Of a DNA stretch of 39,880 bases, positions 9,497-18,100 are shown piece after piece (within the stretch, counting starts at the first letter, position 1; the number at the start of each line of letters is the position of its first letter). Source of the DNA: Muribaculaceae bacterium. GTDB taxonomy: Bacteria; Bacteroidota; Bacteroidia; Bacteroidales; Muribaculaceae. The translations under genes were made by a program, and so were the position numbers. The stretch spans positions 1 through 39,880 of the forward strand of contig JAGCCU010000031.1 in assembly GCA_017651515.1 (NCBI GenBank), written 5' to 3'. The notes beneath the pieces are model-generated. The model worked only from the letters and a program-made list of their open reading frames with translations, had not been told where the DNA came from and ran no database searches.

Positions 9497-9600
9497 ATAT
9501 TTTTCAAAAAAGTTTTTTATCGTGCATTTTTTGCCTTTTATTTTGCATTTTCATCTTCCATTCGCTTCCGCGTTCTGCCACGTCGCAACGCCAAGTCACC

Positions 9601-9702
9601 TTACAGCAAAATGCTCTCGGAAAATGGCATTTTCACTTTGTTGCCACCACATCCAGCAAACAAAAGGACTGTAAACAGCACAAGAGTATAAATAATTCTC
9701 AT
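9601..9702 (-). CDS. Tiny putative lipoprotein (33 residues)
   Basis: ATG at 9702 to TAA at 9601-9603 encodes MRIIYTLVLFTVLLFAGC followed by GGNKVKMPFSESILL. The first 18 residues form a textbook lipoprotein signal with a lipobox (LFAGC, Cys18), leaving only 16 mature residues. A near-consensus promoter lies just upstream (9712-9743) and implies an almost leaderless mRNA. It could be a genuine small lipoprotein or the surviving 5' end of a decayed lipoprotein gene. I do not recognise a family. Confidence 0.45.
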   Translation of the reverse strand: MRIIYTLVLFTVLLFAGCGGNKVKMPFSESILL

Positions 9703-9711
9703 TTCAACGAG

Positions 9712-9743
9712 CAAATTTACACATTAATTAAGATAGAAACAAA
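9712..9743 (-). promoter_or_regulatory. Consensus Bacteroidota promoter upstream of the tiny lipoprotein ORF
   Basis: On the minus strand TTTG (9743-9740), 20 nt, TAAATTTG (9719-9712) matches both boxes exactly. The expected start is near 9705, only a few bases before the ATG at 9702. Confidence 0.6.
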
Positions 9744-9857
9744 TATAAGGAACAATATTCTAACAATATCAATAATAACAATGCTATTTTCTTATAAAAA
9801 TATTACTTTTGCAATTCAAACCGTAAAAATAGACAATTAACAACCATCGTGCCTGTT

Positions 9858-12095
9858 ATGGAATCCATAAATATTGAGAGTCTGATTAACGACCTTGCCT
9901 TGATACTTGTACTCGGAGCCATAGCCACAGTCATCTTCAAGGCTTTGAAACAGCCTGTAGTGCTGGGCTATATAGTGGCTGGATTCATAGCCAGTCCTCA
10001 TTTTTCTTTATTCCCATCGGTAGCCGTTGAAACCAATATAGAATTCTGGGCCCAGATCGGTATTATAGTTTTATTGTTCTCATTAGGACTTGAGTTCAGT
10101 TTTAAAAAACTGCTCAACGTCGGTGGCTCAGCTATCGTCACGGCACTGATTATCGTTACAGGTATGATGGGGTTAGGATTCATCGTGGGTAAAATGCTTG
10201 GGTTTGGTGCTGTTGACAGCATATTCTTGGGCGGCATGATTTCGATGTCATCCACCACCATTATCATTAAGGCACTTACGGATCTAAACATGCGCCAGCG
10301 CAAATATGTACCGATGATTTTTGCGGTTCTTATTGTAGAAGACCTCTTTGCGGTAATTATGATGGTGATACTGTCGAGTGTAGCTATCAACCAGACCGTA
10401 GAAAGTGGTGAGATGCTTCGCAGCGTGCTGAAACTGACGTTTTTCCTGGTAATATGGTTCACCGTTGGTATTTATGTGCTCCCCACTGTATTCAAGCGAT
10501 TCCGACGCATTATCAGTGATGAGATGTTGCTCATCATCAGTATGGGATTGTGTTTCCTAATGGCGATTTTCTCTGTAAAGAGCGGTTTTTCTTTGGCACT
10601 TGGTGCATTCGTTATGGGTTCGATACTCGCAGGAACCGTTGAAGCTGAGCGTATTGAACACGTTGTAGCTCCTGTGAAAGACTTGTTCGGTGCTGTATTT
10701 TTCATCTCTGTAGGCATGATGGTGAATCCAACAATCATAATACAGAATGCCGGTACAATCGCGCTGCTATCGGTAGTGGTCATAATAGGCATGATTGTAT
10801 TCGGCACTTTCGGCATGCTTGCCACCGGCCAACCACTAAAAATGGCGCTACAGAGTGGTTTCACCCTCACTCAGATAGGCGAATTCTCGTTCATCATTGC
10901 ATCGTTGGGAATGACGTTGAACGTGTTGGACGACAGTATTTATCCCATTATAGTGGCAGTATCGGTAATTACAACTTTCTGCACGCCTTTCTTCATAAAG
11001 GCGGCCGATCCGTGCTACAACGTCGTGGAACGCATACTTCCATCATCGTGGACACGGCTGTTGAACGGCTATAGTAACCAGGCAGCACAAAGCGAAACAT
11101 CACTCACAAGCTCCACCTGGAGCAATATCATCAAGCGTTATGCCCTTCGCGTAGTTCTATACTCAGTAGTTGCAGCAGCTATTGTATATTTGAGCCGAAC
11201 AATGTTACAACCATTGCTGTTGGAATGGCTAGGGAAAGGATGGGGAGCATTACTGGGCGCCATAGTCACGTTGGCTGCCCTCTCTCCATTCCTATATGCA
11301 ATAACTGTTCCAGGCATCAAGAATCACGAGAGAGAAACACTCATAAAACAGTCGGGACGCGTATCATACGTTCCCATAGTGGTGATGCTTATCCTGGGAC
11401 TTATCATCTCTACTGGTTTCATTATGGCCATTCTCTATCGATATGCCATTTTTTCCAGTCAGATGTCGTTGGTCATCGCCATTATTCTTGTGCTGGTTAT
11501 CGTGTTGCTTTTTGCTCCATTCTTCAAGTCGCGCGTAGCGCGCCTTGAGCAACGGTTCATAGGTAATGTGAACGTGCGTGAGAACCGTCGTACTGGCCGA
11601 GGCAACAATCTTGTGAGCGACCTACACTTGGCATATATGCGCGTGGGCTACAACTGCCCGTTCGTTGGCGAAAAGCTGCGCAATGCCAACTTGCGAAAAC
11701 ATTACGGAGTAAACCTGGTAAACATACAACGTAATGGTCGCCTCTATCCTGTGCCCAAGGGTGAAATGCGCATCTTCCCTGGCGACGTGCTAGGTGTAAT
11801 AGGCAACGATGAACAGATCCAGCAGATGCTGCCTCTTGTTGAGGCCAGCGAACCCGTGAGCGTTTCAACTCAGGGCGATGTCCGCTTCACTCACTTTACC
11901 ATTGGGGCACAGTCTCCTCTTATCGGCAAAGAATTGAGAAATGCCCGACTGAGCGAGGACTACGAATCGTTGCTTGTGGCCGTACAGCGCGGCGAAGACG
12001 ACTTCATCACCCCCACCCCAGAATTGGAATTCAAGGACGGCGACATACTTTGGATCGTAGGCAATCCAAAACGCCTCACCACCTTACAAGGTTAA
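9858..12095 (+). CDS. CPA2 family monovalent cation:proton antiporter with extra membrane segments and two RCK_C (TrkA-C) domains
   Basis: The inner-membrane protein has 745 residues from the ATG at 9858 (a GTG at 9849 in frame would add three). Residues about 5-390 are a Na+/H+ exchanger-type membrane domain (QPVVLGYIVAGF, ISMSSTTIIIKAL, GEFSFIIASLG). Four further hydrophobic segments follow at about 430-565. Two soluble TrkA-C-like domains end the protein, each beginning with a phrase of the type P(F/L)(V/I)G(E/K)(K/E)LRNA(N/R)L. There is no TrkA-N nucleotide-binding domain. The family exchanges K+ or Na+ for protons; the ion cannot be told from sequence. Its stop codon overlaps that of the opposing FKBP gene. 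Confidence 0.9.
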   Translation: MESINIESLINDLALILVLGAIATVIFKALKQPVVLGYIVAGFIASPHFSLFPSVAVETNIEFWAQIGIIVLLFSLGLEFSFKKLLNVGGSAIVTALIIVTGMMGLGFIVGKMLGFGAVDSIFLGGMISMSSTTIIIKALTDLNMRQRKYVPMIFAVLIVEDLFAVIMMVILSSVAINQTVESGEMLRSVLKLTFFLVIWFTVGIYVLPTVFKRFRRIISDEMLLIISMGLCFLMAIFSVKSGFSLALGAFVMGSILAGTVEAERIEHVVAPVKDLFGAVFFISVGMMVNPTIIIQNAGTIALLSVVVIIGMIVFGTFGMLATGQPLKMALQSGFTLTQIGEFSFIIASLGMTLNVLDDSIYPIIVAVSVITTFCTPFFIKAADPCYNVVERILPSSWTRLLNGYSNQAAQSETSLTSSTWSNIIKRYALRVVLYSVVAAAIVYLSRTMLQPLLLEWLGKGWGALLGAIVTLAALSPFLYAITVPGIKNHERETLIKQSGRVSYVPIVVMLILGLIISTGFIMAILYRYAIFSSQMSLVIAIILVLVIVLLFAPFFKSRVARLEQRFIGNVNVRENRRTGRGNNLVSDLHLAYMRVGYNCPFVGEKLRNANLRKHYGVNLVNIQRNGRLYPVPKGEMRIFPGDVLGVIGNDEQIQQMLPLVEASEPVSVSTQGDVRFTHFTIGAQSPLIGKELRNARLSEDYESLLVAVQRGEDDFITPTPELEFKDGDILWIVGNPKRLTTLQG

Positions 12096-12637
12096 TGGGT
12101 TTCGTAGCCTGTAATATCTACGAGCTTGATGTCGAATATGAGATTGGTATAAGGTAATACCACCGAACTCATCTTGTAGGTTCCATAGCCTAATGTATAT
12201 GGAATAGCGACCCTACAGCTGTCTCCTACATGCATCCGCGTTACTGCAACCGCCCAACCTTCAATCACACCGCTGTTGAGTTGGCAAGCAAAGATGCTGT
12301 CGGCAGGCGACGTGCGTGTATAGCTGGAATCGAAGGGGGCGTTTTCTATTGTCATTCCGCGATATTTCACCCACACGGTGGAAGTGTATAACGGGCGCAA
12401 GTTGTTGCGAGTAAGCATTGTATCATTAAACCAATGCATCAGCACCTGTGCATTGGCATCCCATGGTGCTGTGATGGTTGTATAATACGAGGTATTGGCC
12501 TTCTGCTGAGCAAACCAAGAATCGTTTTTTTCACGCCAATCCTTATACTCATCACTAACCGTTGAGCCAAGACACGATGTGACAATTACTGCCGTCAATG
12601 CAACTGATATATAAAACAGAATCTTCTTCATAATCAC
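12092..12637 (-). CDS. FKBP-type peptidyl-prolyl isomerase lipoprotein
   Basis: The product has 181 residues. A lipoprotein signal (MIMKKILFYISVALTAVIVTSC) places lipidated Cys at residue 22. A C-terminal FKBP-like domain (about 85-178) contains VWVKYRG, SGVIEGWAVAVTRMHVGDSC and IPYTLGYG, typical of FKBP isomerases, and ends LIFDIKLVDI. It likely acts on proline bonds of envelope proteins. The start overlaps the glyS stop by 4 nt (ATGA, 12634-12637); an in-frame ATG at 12631 (MKKILF) is an alternative. The 3' end overlaps the convergent antiporter stop by 4 nt, leaving no room for a terminator between them. Confidence 0.88.
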   Translation of the reverse strand: MIMKKILFYISVALTAVIVTSCLGSTVSDEYKDWREKNDSWFAQQKANTSYYTTITAPWDANAQVLMHWFNDTMLTRNNLRPLYTSTVWVKYRGMTIENAPFDSSYTRTSPADSIFACQLNSGVIEGWAVAVTRMHVGDSCRVAIPYTLGYGTYKMSSVVLPYTNLIFDIKLVDITGYETH

Positions 12638-14178
12638 ATCAGTTTTTTCAATAACGTGTTAAGGGTGCACTCGCGTGCCAGCAGAGCTGGAAGCTGATCA
12701 ATGGCAACGCGTTCCTGTTGCATGGTGTCACGGTCACGCACGGTGACTGTGTTGTCCTCAAGCGTCTGTCCGTCAATTGTGATACAGTAAGGAGTACCAA
12801 TGGCGTCGTGGCGGCGGTAACGCTTGCCCACAGAGTCTTTCTCATCATACTGGCATGCAAAATCGAACTTGAGCATGTTCATTATCTCATGAGCTTTTTC
12901 GGGCATACCATCCTTCTTGACCAGAGGCAGGATTGCAGCCTTTACAGGAGCCAAAGCCTTTGGCAGGTGTAATACTACACGCATGTCACCACCCTCCAGT
13001 TGCTGCTCTTCGTAACTTGAGCACATCACACTGAGGAACATACGGTCAACGCCTATACTTGTCTCTATCACATATGGCGTGTAGCTCTGATTGAATTCTG
13101 GATCAAAATACTGTATCTTCTTGCCCGAGAATTTCTCGTGCTGCGACAGGTCGAAGTCGGTGCGGCTGTGAATACCCTCCACTTCCTTGAATCCGAACGG
13201 CATCTGGAACTCTATATCGGTAGCAGCATTTGCATAGTGAGCGAGTTTCTCGTGATCGTGGAAGCGATACTTTTCATCACCCAGACCCAGCGCCTTGTGC
13301 CAACTCAGACGAGTTTCCTTCCAGAAGTTGAACCATCTCATTTCATCGCCAGGACGAACAAAGAACTGCATTTCCATCTGTTCAAACTCACGCATACGGA
13401 AGATGAACTGACGAGCTACAATTTCGTTGCGGAAAGCCTTTCCGATCTGTGCAATTCCAAACGGGATGCGCATACGACCAGTCTTTTGCACATTGAGGAA
13501 GTTGACAAATATGCCCTGAGCGGTCTCTGGACGTAGATAAACATCCATAGTCGAGTCACTGCTACTTCCCATCTGAGTTTTGAACATCAGGTTGAACTGT
13601 CGCACATCGGTCCAATTACGTGTGCCGGAAATTGGGCATACAATCTCTTGGTCGATGATAATCTGCTTGAGTTCGTCAAGGTCGTTGTCGTTCATTGCCT
13701 TCTCGAAGCGAGCGTGCAGTGCGTCTCTCTTGGCCTGGTGCTCAAGTACGCGTGGATTGGTCTGACGGAACATCGACTCATCAAAAGCATCGCCGAATCG
13801 CTTTGCAGCTTTAGCCACCTCCTTATTGATTTTCTCATCTATCTTGGCGATTTCGTCCTCGATAAGCACGTCAGCGCGGTAACGTTTCTTGCTATCGCGG
13901 TTATCAATCAAGGGATCGTTGAAAGCGTCAACGTGTCCTGAGGCCTTCCAAATCGTAGGGTGCATGAACACTGCCGAGTCGATACCCACGATATTCTCGT
14001 GCAGCAAGGTCATGGCTTCCCACCAATAACGCTTGATATTGTTTTTCAGTTCAACACCATTCTGTGCGTAATCATATACCGCACCCAGACCATCATATAT
14101 TTCACTTGAAGGGAACACAAAACCATATTCCTTGCAGTGTGATACTATCTTTTTGAAAACGTCTTCTTTCTGTGCCAT
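12634..14178 (-). CDS. glyS: Glycyl-tRNA synthetase, single-chain dimeric (archaeal/eukaryotic-like) type
   Basis: The enzyme has 514 residues and is a class II synthetase. Visible motifs include the RPETAQGIF signature (about 216-224) and the class II motif 3 GVDRMFLS (about 376-383). An anticodon-binding domain occupies the last 100 residues or so (LAPVKAAILPLV). It charges tRNA-Gly with glycine. This is the alpha2 form, not the two-subunit GlyQ/GlyS form. It is the first gene of a two-gene operon with the FKBP lipoprotein. A -7-like box (TAATTTTG on the minus strand, 14222-14215) lies upstream without a clear -33. Confidence 0.96.
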   Translation of the reverse strand: MAQKEDVFKKIVSHCKEYGFVFPSSEIYDGLGAVYDYAQNGVELKNNIKRYWWEAMTLLHENIVGIDSAVFMHPTIWKASGHVDAFNDPLIDNRDSKKRYRADVLIEDEIAKIDEKINKEVAKAAKRFGDAFDESMFRQTNPRVLEHQAKRDALHARFEKAMNDNDLDELKQIIIDQEIVCPISGTRNWTDVRQFNLMFKTQMGSSSDSTMDVYLRPETAQGIFVNFLNVQKTGRMRIPFGIAQIGKAFRNEIVARQFIFRMREFEQMEMQFFVRPGDEMRWFNFWKETRLSWHKALGLGDEKYRFHDHEKLAHYANAATDIEFQMPFGFKEVEGIHSRTDFDLSQHEKFSGKKIQYFDPEFNQSYTPYVIETSIGVDRMFLSVMCSSYEEQQLEGGDMRVVLHLPKALAPVKAAILPLVKKDGMPEKAHEIMNMLKFDFACQYDEKDSVGKRYRRHDAIGTPYCITIDGQTLEDNTVTVRDRDTMQQERVAIDQLPALLARECTLNTLLKKLM

Positions 14179-14214
14179 ATTATTAAATTGTTTTATATCC
14201 TTATAATCAAACTA

Positions 14215-14222
14215 CAAAATTA
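14215..14222 (-). promoter_or_regulatory. Candidate -7 box for glyS
   Basis: TAATTTTG on the minus strand matches TAnnTTTG and lies 37 nt before the glyS ATG. No convincing -33 TTTG is found at the usual spacing. Confidence 0.4.
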
Positions 14223-14321
14223 CTACAATTTGGCAAGACGAAGGCTCTATCCGGCTGCGTTTTATACTTTTTTTGCAAAGTGACATATCTAGATGTCATT
14301 AGACAAGACCTACCATATAAC

Positions 14322-14354
14322 AAAAAGGTTGCGACCGGCAAGCCGGTCACAACC
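14322..14354 (-). terminator. Rho-independent terminator of the ferredoxin gene
   Basis: On the minus strand the 12-pair stem GGTTGTGACCGG / CCGGTCGCAACC (one G-U pair, loop CTTG) is followed by TTTTTG. It lies about 40 nt after the ferredoxin stop codon. Confidence 0.85.
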
Positions 14355-14394
14355 CTCATGTTCATTTGCAAATGTACGTTTCTTATCCTAACGA

Positions 14395-14565
14395 TTACTC
14401 ACCTGGAGCGATTGCCTCGTTTGGGCAAGAATCAGCACATGTACCGCAGTCGATGCAGGTGTCGGGATCAATCTTGTAGATGTCACCTTCGCTGATTGCA
14501 CCTGTTGGGCAAACAGACATGCAAGTGCCGCAAGCGATGCAGCTGTCAGAAATTACGTATGCCAT
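14395..14565 (-). CDS. Small 2[4Fe-4S] ferredoxin
   Basis: The product has 56 residues (MAYVISDSCIACGTC...PNEAIAPGE). Two clostridial-type cluster motifs are complete: C9-x2-C12-x2-C15-x3-C19-P and C37-x2-C40-x2-C43-x3-C47-P. It is a soluble low-potential electron carrier, plausibly serving pyruvate:ferredoxin oxidoreductase or similar anaerobic enzymes. It is a monocistronic gene with its own terminator and a -7-like box TACTTTTG (minus strand, 14625-14618). Confidence 0.95.
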   Translation of the reverse strand: MAYVISDSCIACGTCMSVCPTGAISEGDIYKIDPDTCIDCGTCADSCPNEAIAPGE

Positions 14566-14617
14566 AATCTTAGTAAATAAAAGTTGATAAAAATTAGTGT
14601 TATAGTAAAACGTTCGA

Positions 14618-14625
14618 CAAAAGTA
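14618..14625 (-). promoter_or_regulatory. -7 box of the ferredoxin gene
   Basis: TACTTTTG on the minus strand fits TAnnTTTG. An ATTG (14651-14648) lies 22 nt upstream as a weak -33 box. The leader would be about 45 nt. Confidence 0.45.
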
Positions 14626-14686
14626 CGTCTATTTTTTCAAATAGGAACAATTTTTTCGAGCTTTTTCTTTAGTGAAATGCAAAAAC

Positions 14687-14717
14687 TTTGCCAATTAGAG
14701 CATTTTTTGTAATTTTA
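14687..14717 (+). promoter_or_regulatory. Promoter of the SUI1-addA operon
   Basis: TTTG (14687-14690), 19 nt, TAATTTTA (14710-14717): a perfect -33 box and a -7 box with one mismatch. The predicted start is near 14724, about 30 nt before the ATG. Confidence 0.6.
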
Positions 14718-14754
14718 CACCCAATAAACAATCCTTTTCCATAATTTTTACAAT

Positions 14755-15096
14755 ATGCAAGACTGGAAAGACAAACTTGGTGCTGCTTTCGGCATTGAGA
14801 CCAACGACACCACCGAAAGTTTAACGCCCTCAGAAGAAAAACCGGCATCGGCCGTTGAACAACAAAACAGCCAAGTGGTGCACGTCATGCTCGACAAGAA
14901 AGGCAGGCATGGCAAGCAGACAACGCTCGTCACCGACCTGATGTGCGATGACGCAACGCTTAAAGAATTGGCTCGCGAACTCAAGCAACTGTGCGGTGTT
15001 GGCGGTTCTGCCCGGGGCGGTGAGATTCTCATTCAGGGCGACAAGCGTGAAACCATTTCCAAATATCTTCGCGAAAAAGGATTCAAAGTCAAGTAA
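14755..15096 (+). CDS. SUI1/eIF1-like translation factor (YciH family)
   Basis: The protein has 113 residues. An acidic, low-complexity N-terminus (about 1-40) is followed by the SUI1 fold: HVMLDKKGRHGKQTTLVTDL, then LKELARELKQLCGVGGSARGGEILIQGD and a C-terminal REKGFKVK. Homologues in archaea and eukaryotes monitor start-codon selection; the bacterial YciH role is less clear, with effects on initiation fidelity reported. It is followed after 30 nt by the helicase-nuclease gene, probably in one transcript. Confidence 0.9.
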   Translation: MQDWKDKLGAAFGIETNDTTESLTPSEEKPASAVEQQNSQVVHVMLDKKGRHGKQTTLVTDLMCDDATLKELARELKQLCGVGGSARGGEILIQGDKRETISKYLREKGFKVK

Positions 15097-15126
15097 ACCT
15101 AAATCAAGAAAAAACACACATCAACA

Positions 15127-18100
15127 ATGCAAGAAACAATCAAAAACGGTCTTCAGGTTATTAAGGCTTCTGCTGGTTCAGGAAAGACCTACACACTCAC
15201 CTTAATGTATATCCAGCAACTGCTGTTTTGTTCAAATTCAGAAAACAAGTTGGTATTACGCAACCATCCTGGATATCACCGACACATTCTCGCCATCACC
15301 TTCACTAACAAGGCTACCGACGAGATGAAAAAACGCATTATTACGGAGCTATACCAACTGTCACAAGACCCTGTAAAGTCGGATTATTACGAATATTTTC
15401 AGGCTCATTGCACCACTGAGACAATAGAGGGCCTTCAGAATGCTGCGGCAAAAGCCTTGATGAACATATTGTTCAACTATTCGGAGTTCACAGTGAGCAC
15501 GATAGACTCCTTTTTCCAGTCAATAGTGCGATGCTTTGCCCGCGAACTGGATCGCGACTATAACTATGAAATACAAGTAGATGGTGATTTCGCCGTGTCG
15601 GTGGCAGTACACCTCTTCCTTGTACAACTTGCCCGCGACATAAAGACTGGTGGCAGCCACAATGCCACAACTATTGAAAAATGGGTGCGCGACCTGATAC
15701 ATACCGAAGTTGCTCAAGGCAAAAAATGGAACTTTTATTCAAGTACAGAGCTCATTAAGTTTGCCCGCAAAATCAATTCAGAATTATTCAGATCACGCAT
15801 GACAGAGATGCGCCGTTACCTTTTCGATACAGACAATGGAAAAACGGTAACCAATCTGGAAAAAATCCAGTCATTCAAACAGATGCTCATAAAAGCCCGC
15901 AATTATTATGAAGCACACTACAAGAATGACTTCACAGGGAAAATGAAGGAAATAATGAACAGGTATGGCATCAACGACGAGGATATCAAGAGCAATGCTG
16001 CAATATACTCCTTCCTGTCGAAAGACAAAATGAAAGATTATGAACTTGCCCCATCACTTCGTGATACCAATGCCGACAACATCAGGGACAAATTCAAAAC
16101 AAAATTCAATCCTCCAGAACAATCGTGCACCGAAATCCTTCAGCTTGTAGGAGAAGTCGTAAAGTCATTTGACCGTTGGAAACTACTGGACAAGATGGTA
16201 AAGAACATCGGTTTATTGGGCTTGCTCGGTGTTATTGACGAGAAACTGGAAGAGTACCGCAAGGACACCAATACCATACTCATTGCCGATACAAATGAGC
16301 TGATAGGTCGCATTGTTGGCGACGACTACAAAAACTCAATACCATTCATCTACGAGAGAGCTGGTACATGGATTAATCATTACATGATAGACGAGTTCCA
16401 AGATACAAGCATGAAGCAGTATCAGAACTTCAGGCCCTTGCTCTATGAGAGTTTGTCGCACACAAACGACAACTTCAATCTCATTATAGGTGATGCAAAA
16501 CAGTCTATCTATCGTTTCCGCAATGCCGACCCAAGCATCTTCAGAGACCACATCAACGAAGACTTCAAAAACAATGAGCTACATGATGACACCCTTTATA
16601 CCAATTATCGGAGTCTTCCGACAGTAATTGACTTCAACAACGACATCTTCAAGAAAATCATTGATGAATTTGCTCCTGATACCGACAACAGCTATAAAGC
16701 CAAGATTTTGCGCCGCACATATATGCCCAAAAACGACCTCAAAGACTTCCAGCAGGAGAAACACGCTAAAGAGCCAGAAGGTTTAGTACGCATCATTACG
16801 GCTGACAGCCAAAACGATCCAATAAAGAATAACGAGCAAGTACTGGAAATGCTGCCTAAATATCTGCTAAAACTTCACGAGCGATATGATTGGCGACATA
16901 TAGGCATCTTGTGCTACAGTCACAACGATGGAAATGAAATTGTGTCGAGAATACTTGAGCATAATGCTGCCCATCCCGAACAACGAATTGAGATCACCAG
17001 CGACGAATCAATGCTTCTGAAGAATTCGGCTGCAGTCCAGCAGGTCATCAGCACATTACGGTTTATAGACCTAGCGCAATACAAGATTGAAGACGAGGCT
17101 AACGTTGACGATGAAGAATCTGCAACCGACAAGGCTAATAATGTCGGCAAGCCCAACTCCCGACGTCAGAACGACCAACGTATGTTCCGAGCCTTGAACG
17201 ACTTCATTTCCCTCGTTTCCACTATTAAGCCAAAAGATGCGGCAAGTACGGGTGAACTGCTCGCCCAGAGTCTGGAAACTACAAAGAAAAACGAGACAGA
17301 CTCCTCTTCCGACACGATGAGCTACTATGCCGAACTGCTTAAAGAACTGCTTCCAGATGTGCGCACCTGCCCACTATCGCTCACTAGCATCGTCGAGAAC
17401 GTAGTCAGCAACATCATGAAAAAAGACTACGAGGTTGAGACAACATTCCTCATGGCCCTGATGGACTATGTCATTGACTTCGAAGCCACATCGGTGGGTG
17501 GTACGGTGCGAGAGTTCTTGCGTTATTGGGATCAGAAAAAAGACTCTCTGGCGGTAGCATCAGCATCGACGAGCGATTCAATAAGCATAATGACCATACA
17601 TAAATCCAAAGGACTGGAATTTGAATGCGTCGTCATCCCGTTCCTCAAATGGAAAATAGATGACCTTAAAGACCACACCTTATGGATGCCCTCTGATTAC
17701 TGGCATGAACAAACTAGCATTAATAACATTTTCACGGAAGTTCCCAATGTTACTTATGATCCAAAACTTATTTCTCCCATATTGCCTTTACCCCGAAAAG
17801 AAGCAGAAATTATAACGAAAACCGAAGATTATTTCACCAAATATCTTGATGAGATTCATAGCGACAGTATCATCGACAACCTAAACAAGACATACGTTGC
17901 TTTCACCCGACCACGTGAGGAACTGCACATATTTGCGTTCACAGCCAACAACACCTACGGGAACCTGGTTCTTGACAAGGCACAAAAGATGAAAAAAGAA
18001 ATTCAGGGGGAAGAACAACCATCTGATACAGGAATCATTGAGTTCGGCATGCCACGATCCATTCACAAGAGAGAAGACGAGAAGAAGAAAAAGAAAGCAG

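Larger units (their letters stand above)
9284..9857. other. AT-rich divergent intergenic region
   Basis: This gap of about 570 nt contains a minus-strand promoter candidate (9466-9496), a 13-bp palindrome GCTGAAATTCAGC (9411-9423) in the leader of the cohesin-like gene, an AT inverted repeat (9475-9484 against 9506-9515), and a tiny lipoprotein ORF (9601-9702) with its own promoter. It also holds the antiporter's -7 box (TACTTTTG, 9804-9811, TAnnTTTG type), which has no good -33 box. Confidence 0.5.

Noticed and set aside
9475-9515. AAACTTTTTT / AAAAAAGTTT inverted repeat
   Set aside because: Very AT-rich with weak pairing; expected by chance in this composition.
9849-9857. GTG start for the antiporter
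   Set aside because: The ATG at 9858 is three codons later and directly begins the family-like N-terminus; the difference is minor and not certain.
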